This document shows positions 35,792-47,231 of a stretch of 64,000 bases of DNA, one piece after another. Source of the stretch: Aquicella lusitana (GTDB taxonomy: Bacteria; Pseudomonadota; Gammaproteobacteria; DSM-16500). Position numbers and translations under genes: made by a program. Numbering within the stretch: position 1 is the stretch's first letter; each line of letters starts with the position of its first letter. The DNA lies in assembly GCF_902459475.1 (NCBI RefSeq), contig NZ_LR699114.1, positions 2,046,001-2,110,000 on the forward strand. Direction: 5' to 3'. The notes beneath the pieces are model-generated. The model was given only the letters and a program-made list of their open reading frames with translations, did no database searches and was not told where the DNA came from.

Positions 35792-36559
35792 TTAAATAAT
35801 GGGTACGAGCGAAATTTTCTTTCGCACATTATTTTTTTCCAAAATCACACCTGATCTATCGATGGAAACTACTTTCGAACCATCTGGAGGTAAGATGTCC
35901 CCAACAGTTACATTATAAAGGCTGCCTTGATAACCTAATACGGCGTTCCATTTGTAGCGCAACTGAGAAACTGAAATTACAGTATAGCTAATTTCTGGTT
36001 GCGAAGGTGCTGAAATAGTAGGCGGCATTTGTATGGGAGGCTGGGTGGGCTGAGCAGGCCGCGCCGTACCCGGCATCACCAAACCTCTCGCATAATCCGG
36101 CGTAATTTGAGGAGCAGGAGGCGCCAGGAGATCCACGATACCTTTCTGTGCTGTCACGGTCGCCAGTCTCGCGGTTGCAATAGCTTGATTGGTTTCAGCT
36201 AATTCCCGTTCTACTCTTAACATTTGAAGCTCATTTAATGCAGAAAGGTATTTAGTCTGCGTTTCCTGCTGGAGCTTTAACAATTCCATTTCACGTTGTG
36301 ACATAGGCTGCTGTTTTTGCAATTGAGCAGGCAGCGGCTTTTGAGGTTGCGGCTGTGTCATTCCCGGTGCTGCGCCTGGCGCTGCACCTGTCATGGTTGT
36401 CGGCCGCGTCGCTGGTGCGGGGACAGGGGTAGTGGTCCCACCTCCGCCAAACAAGCCGGCGACCTGCCAAATAATAATAATCAGGATCAGGATAAAAACA
36501 CCTGCTGTCACCTTTTGACGTGTCGTCATGTTTTTAAACTGTTGCATGATGTCTGCCAT
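35792..36559 (-). CDS. pilP: Type IVb pilus biogenesis protein PilP-like
   Basis: A 255-residue bitopic membrane protein. One helix at residues 17-36 is followed by a Pro/Ala/Gln-rich linker, a coiled coil (about 85-140) and a C-terminal domain ending in a short beta-rich module: VSVSQLRYKWNAVLGYQGSLYNVTVGDILPPDGSKVVSID. This last module resembles the PilP/GspC-type domain that contacts the secretin. It is the last gene of the pilus operon; only 2 bases separate it from pilO2. Assignment rests on architecture and context more than on strong motifs. Confidence 0.8.
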   Translation of the reverse strand: MADIMQQFKNMTTRQKVTAGVFILILIIIIWQVAGLFGGGGTTTPVPAPATRPTTMTGAAPGAAPGMTQPQPQKPLPAQLQKQQPMSQREMELLKLQQETQTKYLSALNELQMLRVERELAETNQAIATARLATVTAQKGIVDLLAPPAPQITPDYARGLVMPGTARPAQPTQPPIQMPPTISAPSQPEISYTVISVSQLRYKWNAVLGYQGSLYNVTVGDILPPDGSKVVSIDRSGVILEKNNVRKKISLVPII

Positions 36560-36561
36560 AG

Positions 36562-37794
36562 TTAGCTACCCAATGCTTCAATTGTGATTGAACCCGAGAA
36601 GTTTCCATTCGTCACTGTCAGGTTTACCTTGCTTAACACCAATGGTAACCCTTTAAGCTGCTCTCCTATCAACGCTAAGATAACGGGTGTCACATCCGTT
36701 AATGTGAGCGTCATTGTTACCTGAGTAAATACACCCTTATTCAAAAAATTGCCCAGCCTTAGATTGTTTCCTGGATAAACATCCGCTAAGCGGTCTACCA
36801 ACTCCCCGATGACCTGTTTAATGGGATAAATACGATTTGGAACAGGGCGATTAGGCATCGTCAGTGTTAGTGCCACAAAGATGCCAGTGGATTTGATATT
36901 AATAACGGCTTTGTTTTGACTTGCCCATTCAAATAACTGCTCAGTCTTGCTGCCAGTCGATTGCACCAAGGCGGAGAGATTGCGATTGCTGTAATCAATG
37001 GTATAAGGCAGCCAGCCTGGCATCGTAAATAACAGTCGCACACCATCCAGAAATTTTTTCATTTCTTCATCCGGCGCCGGTGTGGCAAGCGTTGTATTGT
37101 ATAGTTGATAGGGATTGGGTTCAGCCAAGAATTCAGGCATTGCTTCTCTACGCGCGGAAAGGAAGGACCAAGCCATCCAGAGCAACCCCAAAACAACAAT
37201 CACCAGCATTACCTGTTTAATGGGAAATACACCGATACCATGCGCTTTCAGTACAGTATCGACGAGTTGTAATTGATATATCTTTAACAAAGGAAGCGTG
37301 GGGAATACAGGCTTGTCCAGCACAGTAAACGTTTTGACTGAGCTCGCATCAAAACTGAACTTGCCTTCTTCAGGCATCTGGCTAATGGGAACATCGCCAT
37401 AGATATAAATTTCAAAATTATTCTGCTGGGTTAAAAAGATAACGAGTTCTTCCGGAATACTATCAAGCGGGAAACTGCCATCCAGATAAACACTTCCGGA
37501 TTTTACAATTACCAGTATCGCTTCTGTTGTATTGGGAATCGCCTCGCAATAAATCATATCCACTGGGCGTTTAAAGTGGTGCCAAATAGATTCGCCTAGC
37601 AAATAGCCTGTGTCTGGTGAAAACGCGACTTCATACTGGTTGGAACCCTTTCGCTGCAAGGTGATGTATTCACCATAATTCTGACTCAGCAAAAGAATTT
37701 CTTTTTTGAGGGCGCTTTTGTTTTTTACCGCCAACACATCGCGATAAGACGGTATAACAAAATGTTCTCCATCTTCACGAGTGATATAAGCCAT
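36562..37794 (-). CDS. pilO2: Type IVb pilus protein PilO2
   Basis: A 410-residue bitopic inner-membrane protein. A ~190-residue N-terminal cytoplasmic domain of beta-rich character precedes one membrane helix (about 193-214, IKQVMLVIVVLGLLWMAW). A periplasmic domain of repeated alpha-beta pattern follows. This is the arrangement of PilO of R64-type thin pili, which links ATPase, platform and secretin. Its stop overlaps the secretin gene's end by one base, and pilP follows after 2 bases. Confidence 0.82.
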   Translation of the reverse strand: MAYITREDGEHFVIPSYRDVLAVKNKSALKKEILLLSQNYGEYITLQRKGSNQYEVAFSPDTGYLLGESIWHHFKRPVDMIYCEAIPNTTEAILVIVKSGSVYLDGSFPLDSIPEELVIFLTQQNNFEIYIYGDVPISQMPEEGKFSFDASSVKTFTVLDKPVFPTLPLLKIYQLQLVDTVLKAHGIGVFPIKQVMLVIVVLGLLWMAWSFLSARREAMPEFLAEPNPYQLYNTTLATPAPDEEMKKFLDGVRLLFTMPGWLPYTIDYSNRNLSALVQSTGSKTEQLFEWASQNKAVINIKSTGIFVALTLTMPNRPVPNRIYPIKQVIGELVDRLADVYPGNNLRLGNFLNKGVFTQVTMTLTLTDVTPVILALIGEQLKGLPLVLSKVNLTVTNGNFSGSITIEALGS

Positions 37795-39389
37795 CAGGCA
37801 CTAGTTCCACTCAATATGATTGGTGTAATAAGCACAATTGTCTCTCTGTTTAATTGCGCAGACGCTTTTCCGCCCATGGCTTGAGATTCCATGAATTGCA
37901 TTGCATTAGCCCTGTTCCCCACCTGCCTAAACCCGGACAGTATCAAGGTATCGCCTGAGCGAATCATGCTGCGCTGATTGAAATGTTTGGATGTAATGCG
38001 TGGCAGCTGAATACCGCTTCCTGAATCAACATCGCCAAAATTTTGGAACCCGTCATTCGTTGAAAGATCAGCATTCACTTGTAAATAAACTTTATCTTTT
38101 AAAATCTTCGGTAAAATATAGAGCGTCAGTCCAGTGACAACCGTTCCGGGCGTAATTTGTGAAGTCACTGTATTACTTGCATTGACCGAGGGTGTGGTGC
38201 CGCCGCCCAGCGTTGTGTTCTGAATACTCGCTGCATAGCCTTCCGAACGTACTATGCGTACCACAGACACTTGGTTGTTCAGGCAGACGACACGAGGTTC
38301 AGAAACCAAGGAAGTCTTGCCCTGTTGGTTAAGGGCATTAAAAAGTATCTGGTAACTCGGAATTTTATTCGGATTAGGATCCTGCGTTGGGTTTAAACCG
38401 ATTTGAGGCTGCGTAAGTGAACCTGACAGCGTCTGTGACAGAACAATAGGCGTGCCATAATTCGCGTTGAAAACGAAAGGTGATTTATTAAAGGCTCTAG
38501 AAATCAAAGCCCAGTCAATGCCGAAGTTGTAATTACTCTGCAAATCAATTTCTAATACTTGAACTTTAACGAGAACCTGTTTGGAAAGATTATGATTCAG
38601 GTTATAAATATACTGGCCAATTAATTCGACATTTGTCGGCCTGTCGCGCACCGTTACGGATGTGGTGGATTCTGACACCATCACTTTCCCCTCAGGAGAC
38701 AAGAGCTGGCGAATGGTGCTATCTAGGTCCTTCCAAATCGATAAAGTCCCTTTCAGATTGCTATATTCTGAATCCGAGTAGTCCGAGCTGACATAATTTG
38801 AGACCTGGCCACCACCTGTTCCACCCGCAGCCGGCCCTCCAGTTGCGGCACCTGTTCCGCCGCTGCTTTTACCCATCAGATAATCTGTGCCGCCAGGCAT
38901 AAAAGCGATATCAAATGTTTTAGTAACAAATGACTGCCAATAGATGAGGCTGCCTCGTACGCTATAGACATAACCCGTTTTGGTAGCAAGCAAATCTAGC
39001 GCGCCTTTGATCGTGCCGGAGTAATTCATCGTAACGTTAACAGCCGGATCAAGCCCTGTCTGATACTTGGTTAACACATTGCTGCCCGCACCGCTTGCAA
39101 TGGTACGGCTATAGTATGAAAAGGGCAGTTGATCGCCGCGGATAACAATACGGTTTCGGAGCCACAGTGGATCTCGCGCAATGCTCACGGGCGTGGTATC
39201 AACATACAAACCCTTTTTGACTAAAAGAGAAGGCTGAGGTTTTGCCATCGCATCGGATCGATGCCTGGCTTCAGATGTTTTCAATGTGATGTCCGCCACA
39301 TTTCCTTCGGTTTGATTGTAAACAGGCGAATTACAGGCAGACAGCATAAACACTGTTGTGAGAAGCAAGACAATCCAATTCTTTAGCAT
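37794..39389 (-). CDS. pilN: Type IVb pilus outer-membrane secretin (PilN family lipoprotein)
   Basis: A 531-residue secretin. The signal peptide ends MLSAC with lipidation at Cys19, typical of PilN/BfpB lipoproteins. An N-terminal region to about residue 165 includes a short N-domain (GTIKGALDLLATKTGYVYSVRGS). A Gly/Thr-rich linker (about 175-205) follows. The C-terminal secretin domain, from QVLVKVQVLEIDLQSNYNFGIDW through SLVSEPRVVCLNNQ to SGDTLILSGFRQ, carries the family's conserved motifs. It forms the outer-membrane pore for pilus exit. TcpQ-domain and PilO2 genes flank it. Confidence 0.92.
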   Translation of the reverse strand: MLKNWIVLLLTTVFMLSACNSPVYNQTEGNVADITLKTSEARHRSDAMAKPQPSLLVKKGLYVDTTPVSIARDPLWLRNRIVIRGDQLPFSYYSRTIASGAGSNVLTKYQTGLDPAVNVTMNYSGTIKGALDLLATKTGYVYSVRGSLIYWQSFVTKTFDIAFMPGGTDYLMGKSSGGTGAATGGPAAGGTGGGQVSNYVSSDYSDSEYSNLKGTLSIWKDLDSTIRQLLSPEGKVMVSESTTSVTVRDRPTNVELIGQYIYNLNHNLSKQVLVKVQVLEIDLQSNYNFGIDWALISRAFNKSPFVFNANYGTPIVLSQTLSGSLTQPQIGLNPTQDPNPNKIPSYQILFNALNQQGKTSLVSEPRVVCLNNQVSVVRIVRSEGYAASIQNTTLGGGTTPSVNASNTVTSQITPGTVVTGLTLYILPKILKDKVYLQVNADLSTNDGFQNFGDVDSGSGIQLPRITSKHFNQRSMIRSGDTLILSGFRQVGNRANAMQFMESQAMGGKASAQLNRETIVLITPIILSGTSA

Positions 39390-39399
39390 TATTCTCTTC

Positions 39400-39861
39400 C
39401 TATGCTCGATATCTTGTTCTTGTTGTGATCATAATGGTACGGTTAGACATATACATTACAGCCTGCAGGGGAAAAGGCTGTAATAACTTTTCAATGACAT
39501 TTGGCAAACTGGAACCTGTGACCCTACCATCAAAGTTATAGTCATAGGGCGATTTCCAGATTACTTTCCAGTGATACCGGCTCATAATACGTTCAAGATT
39601 TTCCTTGAGCGAACCACTGATGCTGACGGCATAAACGGGAGCAGGCTGCCCAAGACTCGCGTACTGATTGGGGAAAGCTTCACCGCTATAGGAAGAGGGC
39701 ACAAAAGCTGTTTTTGGCTGTGACCCTGCTTGAAAGAAAGGGTCGCGAGGAACAGCGGATTCAGGTCTTTCAACTTGCCACCCGGCGGTGGCGCATAACG
39801 GTATGGCAAAAAGAAACGCGCTAATAAGTAATCCATGAATGTTCATGATACGGCATCTCAT
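39400..39861 (-). CDS. TcpQ-domain periplasmic protein (PilL-like)
   Basis: An exported ~153-residue protein with a signal peptide (hydrophobic GLLISAFLFAIPL, cleavage near ATAG). The C-terminal ~70 residues, SLKENLERIMSRYHWKVIWKSPYDYNF through ALMYMSN-like strands to TIMITT, match the TcpQ domain. This domain is found in TcpQ of the toxin-coregulated pilus and in the C-terminus of R64 PilL, where it stabilises or localises the secretin. AAGGG before the ATG at 39861 favours that start; ATGs at 39882 and 39846 are alternatives. It ends 10 bases before the secretin gene. Confidence 0.8.
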   Translation of the reverse strand: MRCRIMNIHGLLISAFLFAIPLCATAGWQVERPESAVPRDPFFQAGSQPKTAFVPSSYSGEAFPNQYASLGQPAPVYAVSISGSLKENLERIMSRYHWKVIWKSPYDYNFDGRVTGSSLPNVIEKLLQPFPLQAVMYMSNRTIMITTRTRYRA

Positions 39862-39950
39862 CCTTATTTCCCTTACCTTCATGCCAAGATATCTGCAATA
39901 GTTTTAGTAATCAAGTATAAGAGATTTATAAAAAATGTGTAAGCGGTTTT

Positions 39951-41009
39951 TCAATTTGACCAAACATGGAAACCGGAACCTGAACTTTCATTGTTAATGG
40001 CACAACGTGTCACTGCAATAATGGTTCCCTCCAGCTGCCCCCATGGACTTGTGGTAGGTGTCACAGCACCACGTTCAGTGATGGTTGAAAGACAAACTCG
40101 CCAATACTTATTATTATCTTGTATGGTAGTTCCTGTATCGTCAGCAACACAAACAGCCGACGTCTGTGAACCATCACAGCTCGCCGGTCCGCCTGAAGCC
40201 GTTGCCGTAGCAGGGTCTTTTGCATTTGCAGCAAAGCTGCTGATGGGATAAACCGCTACCTCACACTGACTGGTATCGTCATTAGTGCAACCCGCTTGGC
40301 CTTGATTCGTGGGCGCGTCATTAACGCCACTTACACCCGCAGGGGCTACCATAATTTCTGCCGTCATGGGAATGCCGTTTTGGTCTACAGGGCAAGTAGG
40401 CACGGGCACGCAAGCACCGTTATGATAAATGCCTGCAAAGTTAATAGCAGAAGCATTATTGAGGTTTTGTCCCGGAATATTCACACTCGCAACAACGTTA
40501 CACGTCAAATCCGTTGCGCCAGGCTGACAAGTTCCATCATTGTCAGGCGGCGTACCAGTGGTATCGGAAGTAACATAACTTAATGGCAATTTACCAGCGA
40601 TGGTATTCGCCACCGCAGCAGCCTGACCCGAAGCGGTTGCATAAGTAATAGGTGTATAAACATAAAATAAAGAAGACGGCGTAGTAGGAGCGGGCGCCAC
40701 TTCATAAGGAAGACCCCAGGGACTCACAATATTCAAATTCGACGGTAAAAAAGACCCGCAACCCGTTGTTGTATCCGGTGGATCCGTTTGCAGACAGGCT
40801 AGATCCGCTGGCCAATGCCCATTCGCAACATAATAGGCAAGCGCCGCGTTCAGAATTTGCTGCATCTGGGTACTTGCGCGGTCGATACGCATGGCAAGTG
40901 TGCGCTGTTCAATAAAATTAACCCCCATGACAATAATCATACTGACGATCACCATCACGAGCAGTATTTCAATCAGGGTAAAACCGGTCATCTTTCTATA
41001 TGCTTTCAT
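39951..41009 (-). CDS. Large Cys-rich type IV prepilin (PilV-like)
   Basis: A 352-residue prepilin. The basic leader MKAYRKMTG and the FTLIEILLVMVIVSMI helix form a type IV prepilin signal, cleaved before Phe10. Thus a prepilin peptidase must act on it, but none is in the window. The large C-terminal domain has many cysteines and Thr/Gly/Pro-rich stretches. Its TCPVDQNGIPMTAEIMVAP segment recalls the C-terminal part of PilV-type minor pilins. Size and Cys content fit a pilus-tip or minor pilin better than a typical ~150-residue major pilin. Confidence 0.85.
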   Translation of the reverse strand: MKAYRKMTGFTLIEILLVMVIVSMIIVMGVNFIEQRTLAMRIDRASTQMQQILNAALAYYVANGHWPADLACLQTDPPDTTTGCGSFLPSNLNIVSPWGLPYEVAPAPTTPSSLFYVYTPITYATASGQAAAVANTIAGKLPLSYVTSDTTGTPPDNDGTCQPGATDLTCNVVASVNIPGQNLNNASAINFAGIYHNGACVPVPTCPVDQNGIPMTAEIMVAPAGVSGVNDAPTNQGQAGCTNDDTSQCEVAVYPISSFAANAKDPATATASGGPASCDGSQTSAVCVADDTGTTIQDNNKYWRVCLSTITERGAVTPTTSPWGQLEGTIIAVTRCAINNESSGSGFHVWSN

Positions 41010-41019
41010 ATTTCACCCA

Positions 41020-41895
41020 TCAACTACCGCAGTAAATATATTGTGGTTGACCGCCGGGTATATTTCCTTCATTGGGCGGCGTAATCAAATAAACCATCGG
41101 ATAGGTTTGATACATCTGTGTAAACTGTTGCACAGTTGGGTTCTGAAGCCAATAGTCTGTTTGCAGGTCAGGGGAAGCAAATGAAGGCAGGCGCTCCCAT
41201 ACGACATAACTGCCGCTACCCGGAAACCCCTGACAGGGCGCAACGGTCTGGGTTCCAGCATCATAATCTGACAGGCAATCGCCATTTAATAAACGCAGAT
41301 ATTGATCCGTGGTATCCGGGTCGTTTAGCTTGACTGCGACCTGCGCACGCCAGATCACGATCGTACCCATTTGTTTTTTGCTGGTACAGTTTGTGTCATA
41401 AGGGGTATTCACGCTTACATTCCCGTTTGTTGTCTCACAAACATAGCGATCTAAAATGGATTCATTAAATTGAGCCACATAACCGCCCAAATTACCATCC
41501 GAATAATCTACCAACGGATTGAGCGGCAGACCGGTCGGCAGATTACTGATTAAAAAACGCTTATCTATTAAGTCAGTTTGTATGTTAACCGGAAAAGGAT
41601 TGGTTACATCAGGATGATTAGGATTGAGTGTGCCCGGTTCAATTTGTCCCGGTGGATTATATGCTGTACCAGCGTTGTCAGGATCGACACGGCCATAGCA
41701 GTTTACTTTGTAATACCTCGCCATAGCCTGAAAGATGGTATCTACGTTATATTTCAGTTGCTGTACATCCGCATCTACTCTATAACTCTGAAACTGCCTG
41801 ATGGTAATAAGAAGGAGACTCGCGCCAATCACTAAAACCAGAAGCACTTCAAATACGGTAATACCTCTATTTCGACGCCAGTCATTTGCGATCAC
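41020..41895 (-). CDS. Type IV prepilin-like protein with long C-terminal domain
   Basis: A 291-residue prepilin. The leader MIANDWRRNRG is followed by ITVFEVLLVLVIGASLLLI, with the conserved Glu at +5 after the predicted Gly|Ile cleavage site. This matches type IV prepilins, although Ile replaces the usual Phe or Met at +1. The C-terminal domain holds five or more cysteines and several aromatic residues and is presumably extracellular. It lies between pilR and the second prepilin gene, 10 bases from the latter. It may be the major pilin or, given its size, a minor one. Confidence 0.85.
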   Translation of the reverse strand: MIANDWRRNRGITVFEVLLVLVIGASLLLITIRQFQSYRVDADVQQLKYNVDTIFQAMARYYKVNCYGRVDPDNAGTAYNPPGQIEPGTLNPNHPDVTNPFPVNIQTDLIDKRFLISNLPTGLPLNPLVDYSDGNLGGYVAQFNESILDRYVCETTNGNVSVNTPYDTNCTSKKQMGTIVIWRAQVAVKLNDPDTTDQYLRLLNGDCLSDYDAGTQTVAPCQGFPGSGSYVVWERLPSFASPDLQTDYWLQNPTVQQFTQMYQTYPMVYLITPPNEGNIPGGQPQYIYCGS

Positions 41896-41961
41896 TCAAT
41901 GCTCACCTCTTTTTGCACCCCTTCATTTGAAAACGCTATTTATCTGTGTTTTCTTTTTTTA

Positions 41962-43026
41962 TCACGCAGTGCCCATGGACATACCTGTGAGATAAATTCC
42001 CTGGATGATAATGATAATAAGCACCGCACCCACAGCAAGCAGTGCGCCGCCAACAATGCGCGATATCAATTTTAATGTGGCTGTAGCCTGTTCTGTCCCT
42101 CTCACACCCATACGCACCAGCCCATGTTCAAATCCTTTGACTTCAGCCATCACGCGTAACCGCATCAAATCCTGATTCTCAATGAGTCCTGTATCCAGCA
42201 CATCACCAATATTGGTTTTACCCATACCGAGCAGATGCTCTATCATCACCAGATGGGAATTGAGGTAGGGATTCGCCTGGTATTGCATGACTTTGATAGC
42301 GGATTTAAACACAACGCCGTTTGCAACAAGCAAACCCAGCGTTTCCAGCATACGTGACGAGACAAACCGTTTATAAAAAGAAAAAGGCGGAATCTTATCA
42401 AGGGTAGGCCTGAGTTCGCCGGTATAATTAATCATAAGCCACCGTAAAATGACAACCACCACTACGACAGCCAGAATGACCAGCCACCACCAGCTTTGAA
42501 TAACGTTCGCCACCGTCACCAGCCGCCTACCAGACTCCGGCCACATTTCAATCGGTTTGATCGCACGAAACTGCACAAAAACGGATTCATTCAAATACAC
42601 AATGACGGCGCAAGCAATGAAAAGCACAATCAACGGATAAGTCACAGCGCCCACAAATGCACCCATCGCTACACCGCGCTGTGAGAGCATGTTGATCGCT
42701 GATTTGATCGTTTGCGCAAGCGCACCGCCCGCTTCACCTACGCGAATAATTTCTACCACATTCATGGAAAACCATTCCTTCATGCCATCCGCAAGCGGCT
42801 GGCCTTGGGCGATTTTTTCTGAGAGTGACACCGCGACTTCATGTCTCAAGCCATGTGTCACTTGCGCCATCATGTCGACAGCACGATTTGCGGGAATACC
42901 ATCATTGATCAGCGTGTACAAGTCTTCTAGAAAAGCGAGTTGGGCCTTATTGCCAAACTGCCATCGTTTGAAGGCTAAGGTAACTTTACTGCCTATATTT
43001 TTCAATTCATCAAATGATAGTTCCAT
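41962..43026 (-). CDS. pilR: Type IVb pilus inner-membrane platform protein PilR (GspF/PilC superfamily)
   Basis: A 354-residue integral membrane protein of the T2SS-F superfamily. Two cytoplasmic helical repeats are visible: FLEDLYTLINDGIPANRAVDMMAQ near residue 30, and a second ...LETLGLLVANGVVFKSAIKVM near 230. Membrane segments lie around 118-140, 170-195 and 325-350. This arrangement is that of the pilus motor platform. It is preceded by the ATPase gene by 11 bases and followed by two prepilins. R64 PilR is the closest named counterpart by family and context. Confidence 0.9.
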   Translation of the reverse strand: MELSFDELKNIGSKVTLAFKRWQFGNKAQLAFLEDLYTLINDGIPANRAVDMMAQVTHGLRHEVAVSLSEKIAQGQPLADGMKEWFSMNVVEIIRVGEAGGALAQTIKSAINMLSQRGVAMGAFVGAVTYPLIVLFIACAVIVYLNESVFVQFRAIKPIEMWPESGRRLVTVANVIQSWWWLVILAVVVVVVILRWLMINYTGELRPTLDKIPPFSFYKRFVSSRMLETLGLLVANGVVFKSAIKVMQYQANPYLNSHLVMIEHLLGMGKTNIGDVLDTGLIENQDLMRLRVMAEVKGFEHGLVRMGVRGTEQATATLKLISRIVGGALLAVGAVLIIIIIQGIYLTGMSMGTA

Positions 43027-43037
43027 ACGCTTCCGCT

Positions 43038-44633
43038 CTATACGTATTTAAATATTCTAGATTGCGTTGCCGGATTAATCGGCCCTACTACTTTTTCCGC
43101 GTCGAAAGGATCACACAAGCCGGACTGAATCAAATCAATCGCCCGATCACGAAAATCCATCCATCCGTTTTCTTTCAGATATTTCTCCCAGTTTAGCGTA
43201 TCGCATTTCTGAATAAATTGCCTGCCTTCTTCATCCACCCAGATCACTTCCGCAACGACAATTCGTCCACCAACGCCAGAACGATTACATTCCGCGCAGC
43301 CATTCCCTCTGGCTTTTGCCCGATCAATGATTTCTTTGCCTAACACAGCTTCCCAATCAGCGAGGTAAGGCAAATGCTTGGGAGAACTGCGTAATGGTAC
43401 AGCGCAGCCAGGACAAACTTTTGCAATCAAACGTTGACACATCAGGCAACGAAGCACACTACTATCGCTTAATAAGACGGGTGATATACCCATGTCTACC
43501 AACCGGGTCACAATCGCCGTAGCGCGGTTAGTATGTAATGTGGTAAGAACCAAGTGACCAGTGATGGATGCACGCACCATGACGTGTGCGGTATCTTCAT
43601 CACGCATTTCACCGAGGATGATCACATCAGGGTCCATACGCAAGGCAGCGCGTCCCATGCTAGCAAAGCTGCGATCTTCTTTTTCAGTATTAACGGGCAC
43701 CTGCGTTGCTGCTTCTACTACCTTTTCAACAGGGTCTTCAATGGAATAAAGTTTCTGTGCAGGCTCAACCATTTCCATACAACTCGCCAGCGTGGTTGTT
43801 TTACCGGATCCTGTTGGGCCTGCGACAATGATGGCACCAAACGGTAGTTTCATTGCCATCTTGATAATATCAATCTGTTTTTGTGTATAACCTAATTCGT
43901 CAAGCGATTTGCTGCGTTCTTCGCCGGTGGCAAGAATACGCATGACCATATCGAATCCGCCATGCGCAGGAACGCTTGCTAAACGCAAACGAATGTCCTT
44001 GCCCTGTATTTTGAGCGGCATGGATGCGTCTTGTGGCACAAGCGGATTAAAATGTGAAGTAGCATGGTCCGTTTCCTTATTAAAGGCAACCGAAGCAATT
44101 TCACGTCCTAACCGTTCAGACCATTCTGCATACACGCGCAATTCACCATGCTGACGCATGCGGATTTTGGTGTAGGTTTGACGGACTTGAATGTGAATGT
44201 CACTGACATGCTGCATAACGGCTTCATAAACCAGGTCGCGCAAATGCCGTTGCTGATCACTGAACGAAACGTTGGTTTCACCCTTATGTTTTTTGGCAAA
44301 GTCTTCTTCTGATCCGCTCGCCAGTAGAAGGCTTAATAACGCAGGCGTTGCCGCATAAACTTGGCCAGGATGTATTCCCTTGCTTAACAGCAAGGATTTA
44401 CAATTTTGTACGGTACGGGAAGTAGGCTCAGAAGATAAAATAGTCGCGCTTTTTAAAACAACGATATTCGCCTGCTCCTTGCACCAAGCAAGCATTTCAT
44501 CCATGACCTTGTCTTTAGTATCCAAATCCGAAGGGCTGGTAATGACTTTTGTTCTAGTTGCTTGCGCATATTGCTCAAGCAAATTTGCATGGGTCCGCTG
44601 CCCTTCCCCTGGCGGTAAAATGACTTCAGCCAT
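43038..44633 (-). CDS. pilQ: Type IVb pilus assembly ATPase PilQ (GspE/PilB superfamily)
   Basis: A 531-residue secretion-superfamily hexameric ATPase that powers pilus extension from the cytoplasm. Walker A GPTGSGKTT lies near residue 270, the Asp box precedes it, Walker B is RMDPDVIILGEMRDEDTAHV (about 330-350), and a His box follows (TTLHTNRA). Four-Cys zinc motifs C..C near 397 and 409 plus CAEC near 448 match PilB/GspE types. The N-terminal ~120 residues are not typical of PilB. It is the first gene of the operon, which starts 128 bases after the gyrB stop. No retraction ATPase is present, as in R64. Confidence 0.92.
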   Translation of the reverse strand: MAEVILPPGEGQRTHANLLEQYAQATRTKVITSPSDLDTKDKVMDEMLAWCKEQANIVVLKSATILSSEPTSRTVQNCKSLLLSKGIHPGQVYAATPALLSLLLASGSEEDFAKKHKGETNVSFSDQQRHLRDLVYEAVMQHVSDIHIQVRQTYTKIRMRQHGELRVYAEWSERLGREIASVAFNKETDHATSHFNPLVPQDASMPLKIQGKDIRLRLASVPAHGGFDMVMRILATGEERSKSLDELGYTQKQIDIIKMAMKLPFGAIIVAGPTGSGKTTTLASCMEMVEPAQKLYSIEDPVEKVVEAATQVPVNTEKEDRSFASMGRAALRMDPDVIILGEMRDEDTAHVMVRASITGHLVLTTLHTNRATAIVTRLVDMGISPVLLSDSSVLRCLMCQRLIAKVCPGCAVPLRSSPKHLPYLADWEAVLGKEIIDRAKARGNGCAECNRSGVGGRIVVAEVIWVDEEGRQFIQKCDTLNWEKYLKENGWMDFRDRAIDLIQSGLCDPFDAEKVVGPINPATQSRIFKYV

Positions 44634-44699
44634 ACTTAACCTCGCAATACAATTGCGTTAATAAAAATAAAACGCACTTAATAGAAAAAGTCTATCTTT

Positions 44700-44705
44700 A
44701 TTATA
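44700..44705 (-). promoter_or_regulatory. Putative -10 element of the pilus operon
   Basis: On the minus strand a perfect TATAAT sits ~67 bases before the pilQ ATG, in an AT-rich 128-bp spacer between gyrB and pilQ. No convincing -35 lies 16-18 bases upstream, so an activator may be needed. Read-through from gyrB is another possibility. Confidence 0.35.
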
Positions 44706-44761
44706 GAACTTTTTATGGGTTAAGATGGCCAAAGTAAAATAATATTCGTCCCTTCAGCCAG

Positions 44762-47194
<2,433 letters not shown>

Positions 47195-47231
47195 CTAACT
47201 ATATTCTATGCCCGCTATATGAGGCTTCATT

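Noticed and set aside
43882-43890. Consensus DnaA box (TGTGTATAA, reverse of TTATACACA) inside pilQ
   Set aside because: It is isolated, within a coding region and far from any AT-rich unwinding element; a single 9-mer is expected by chance.
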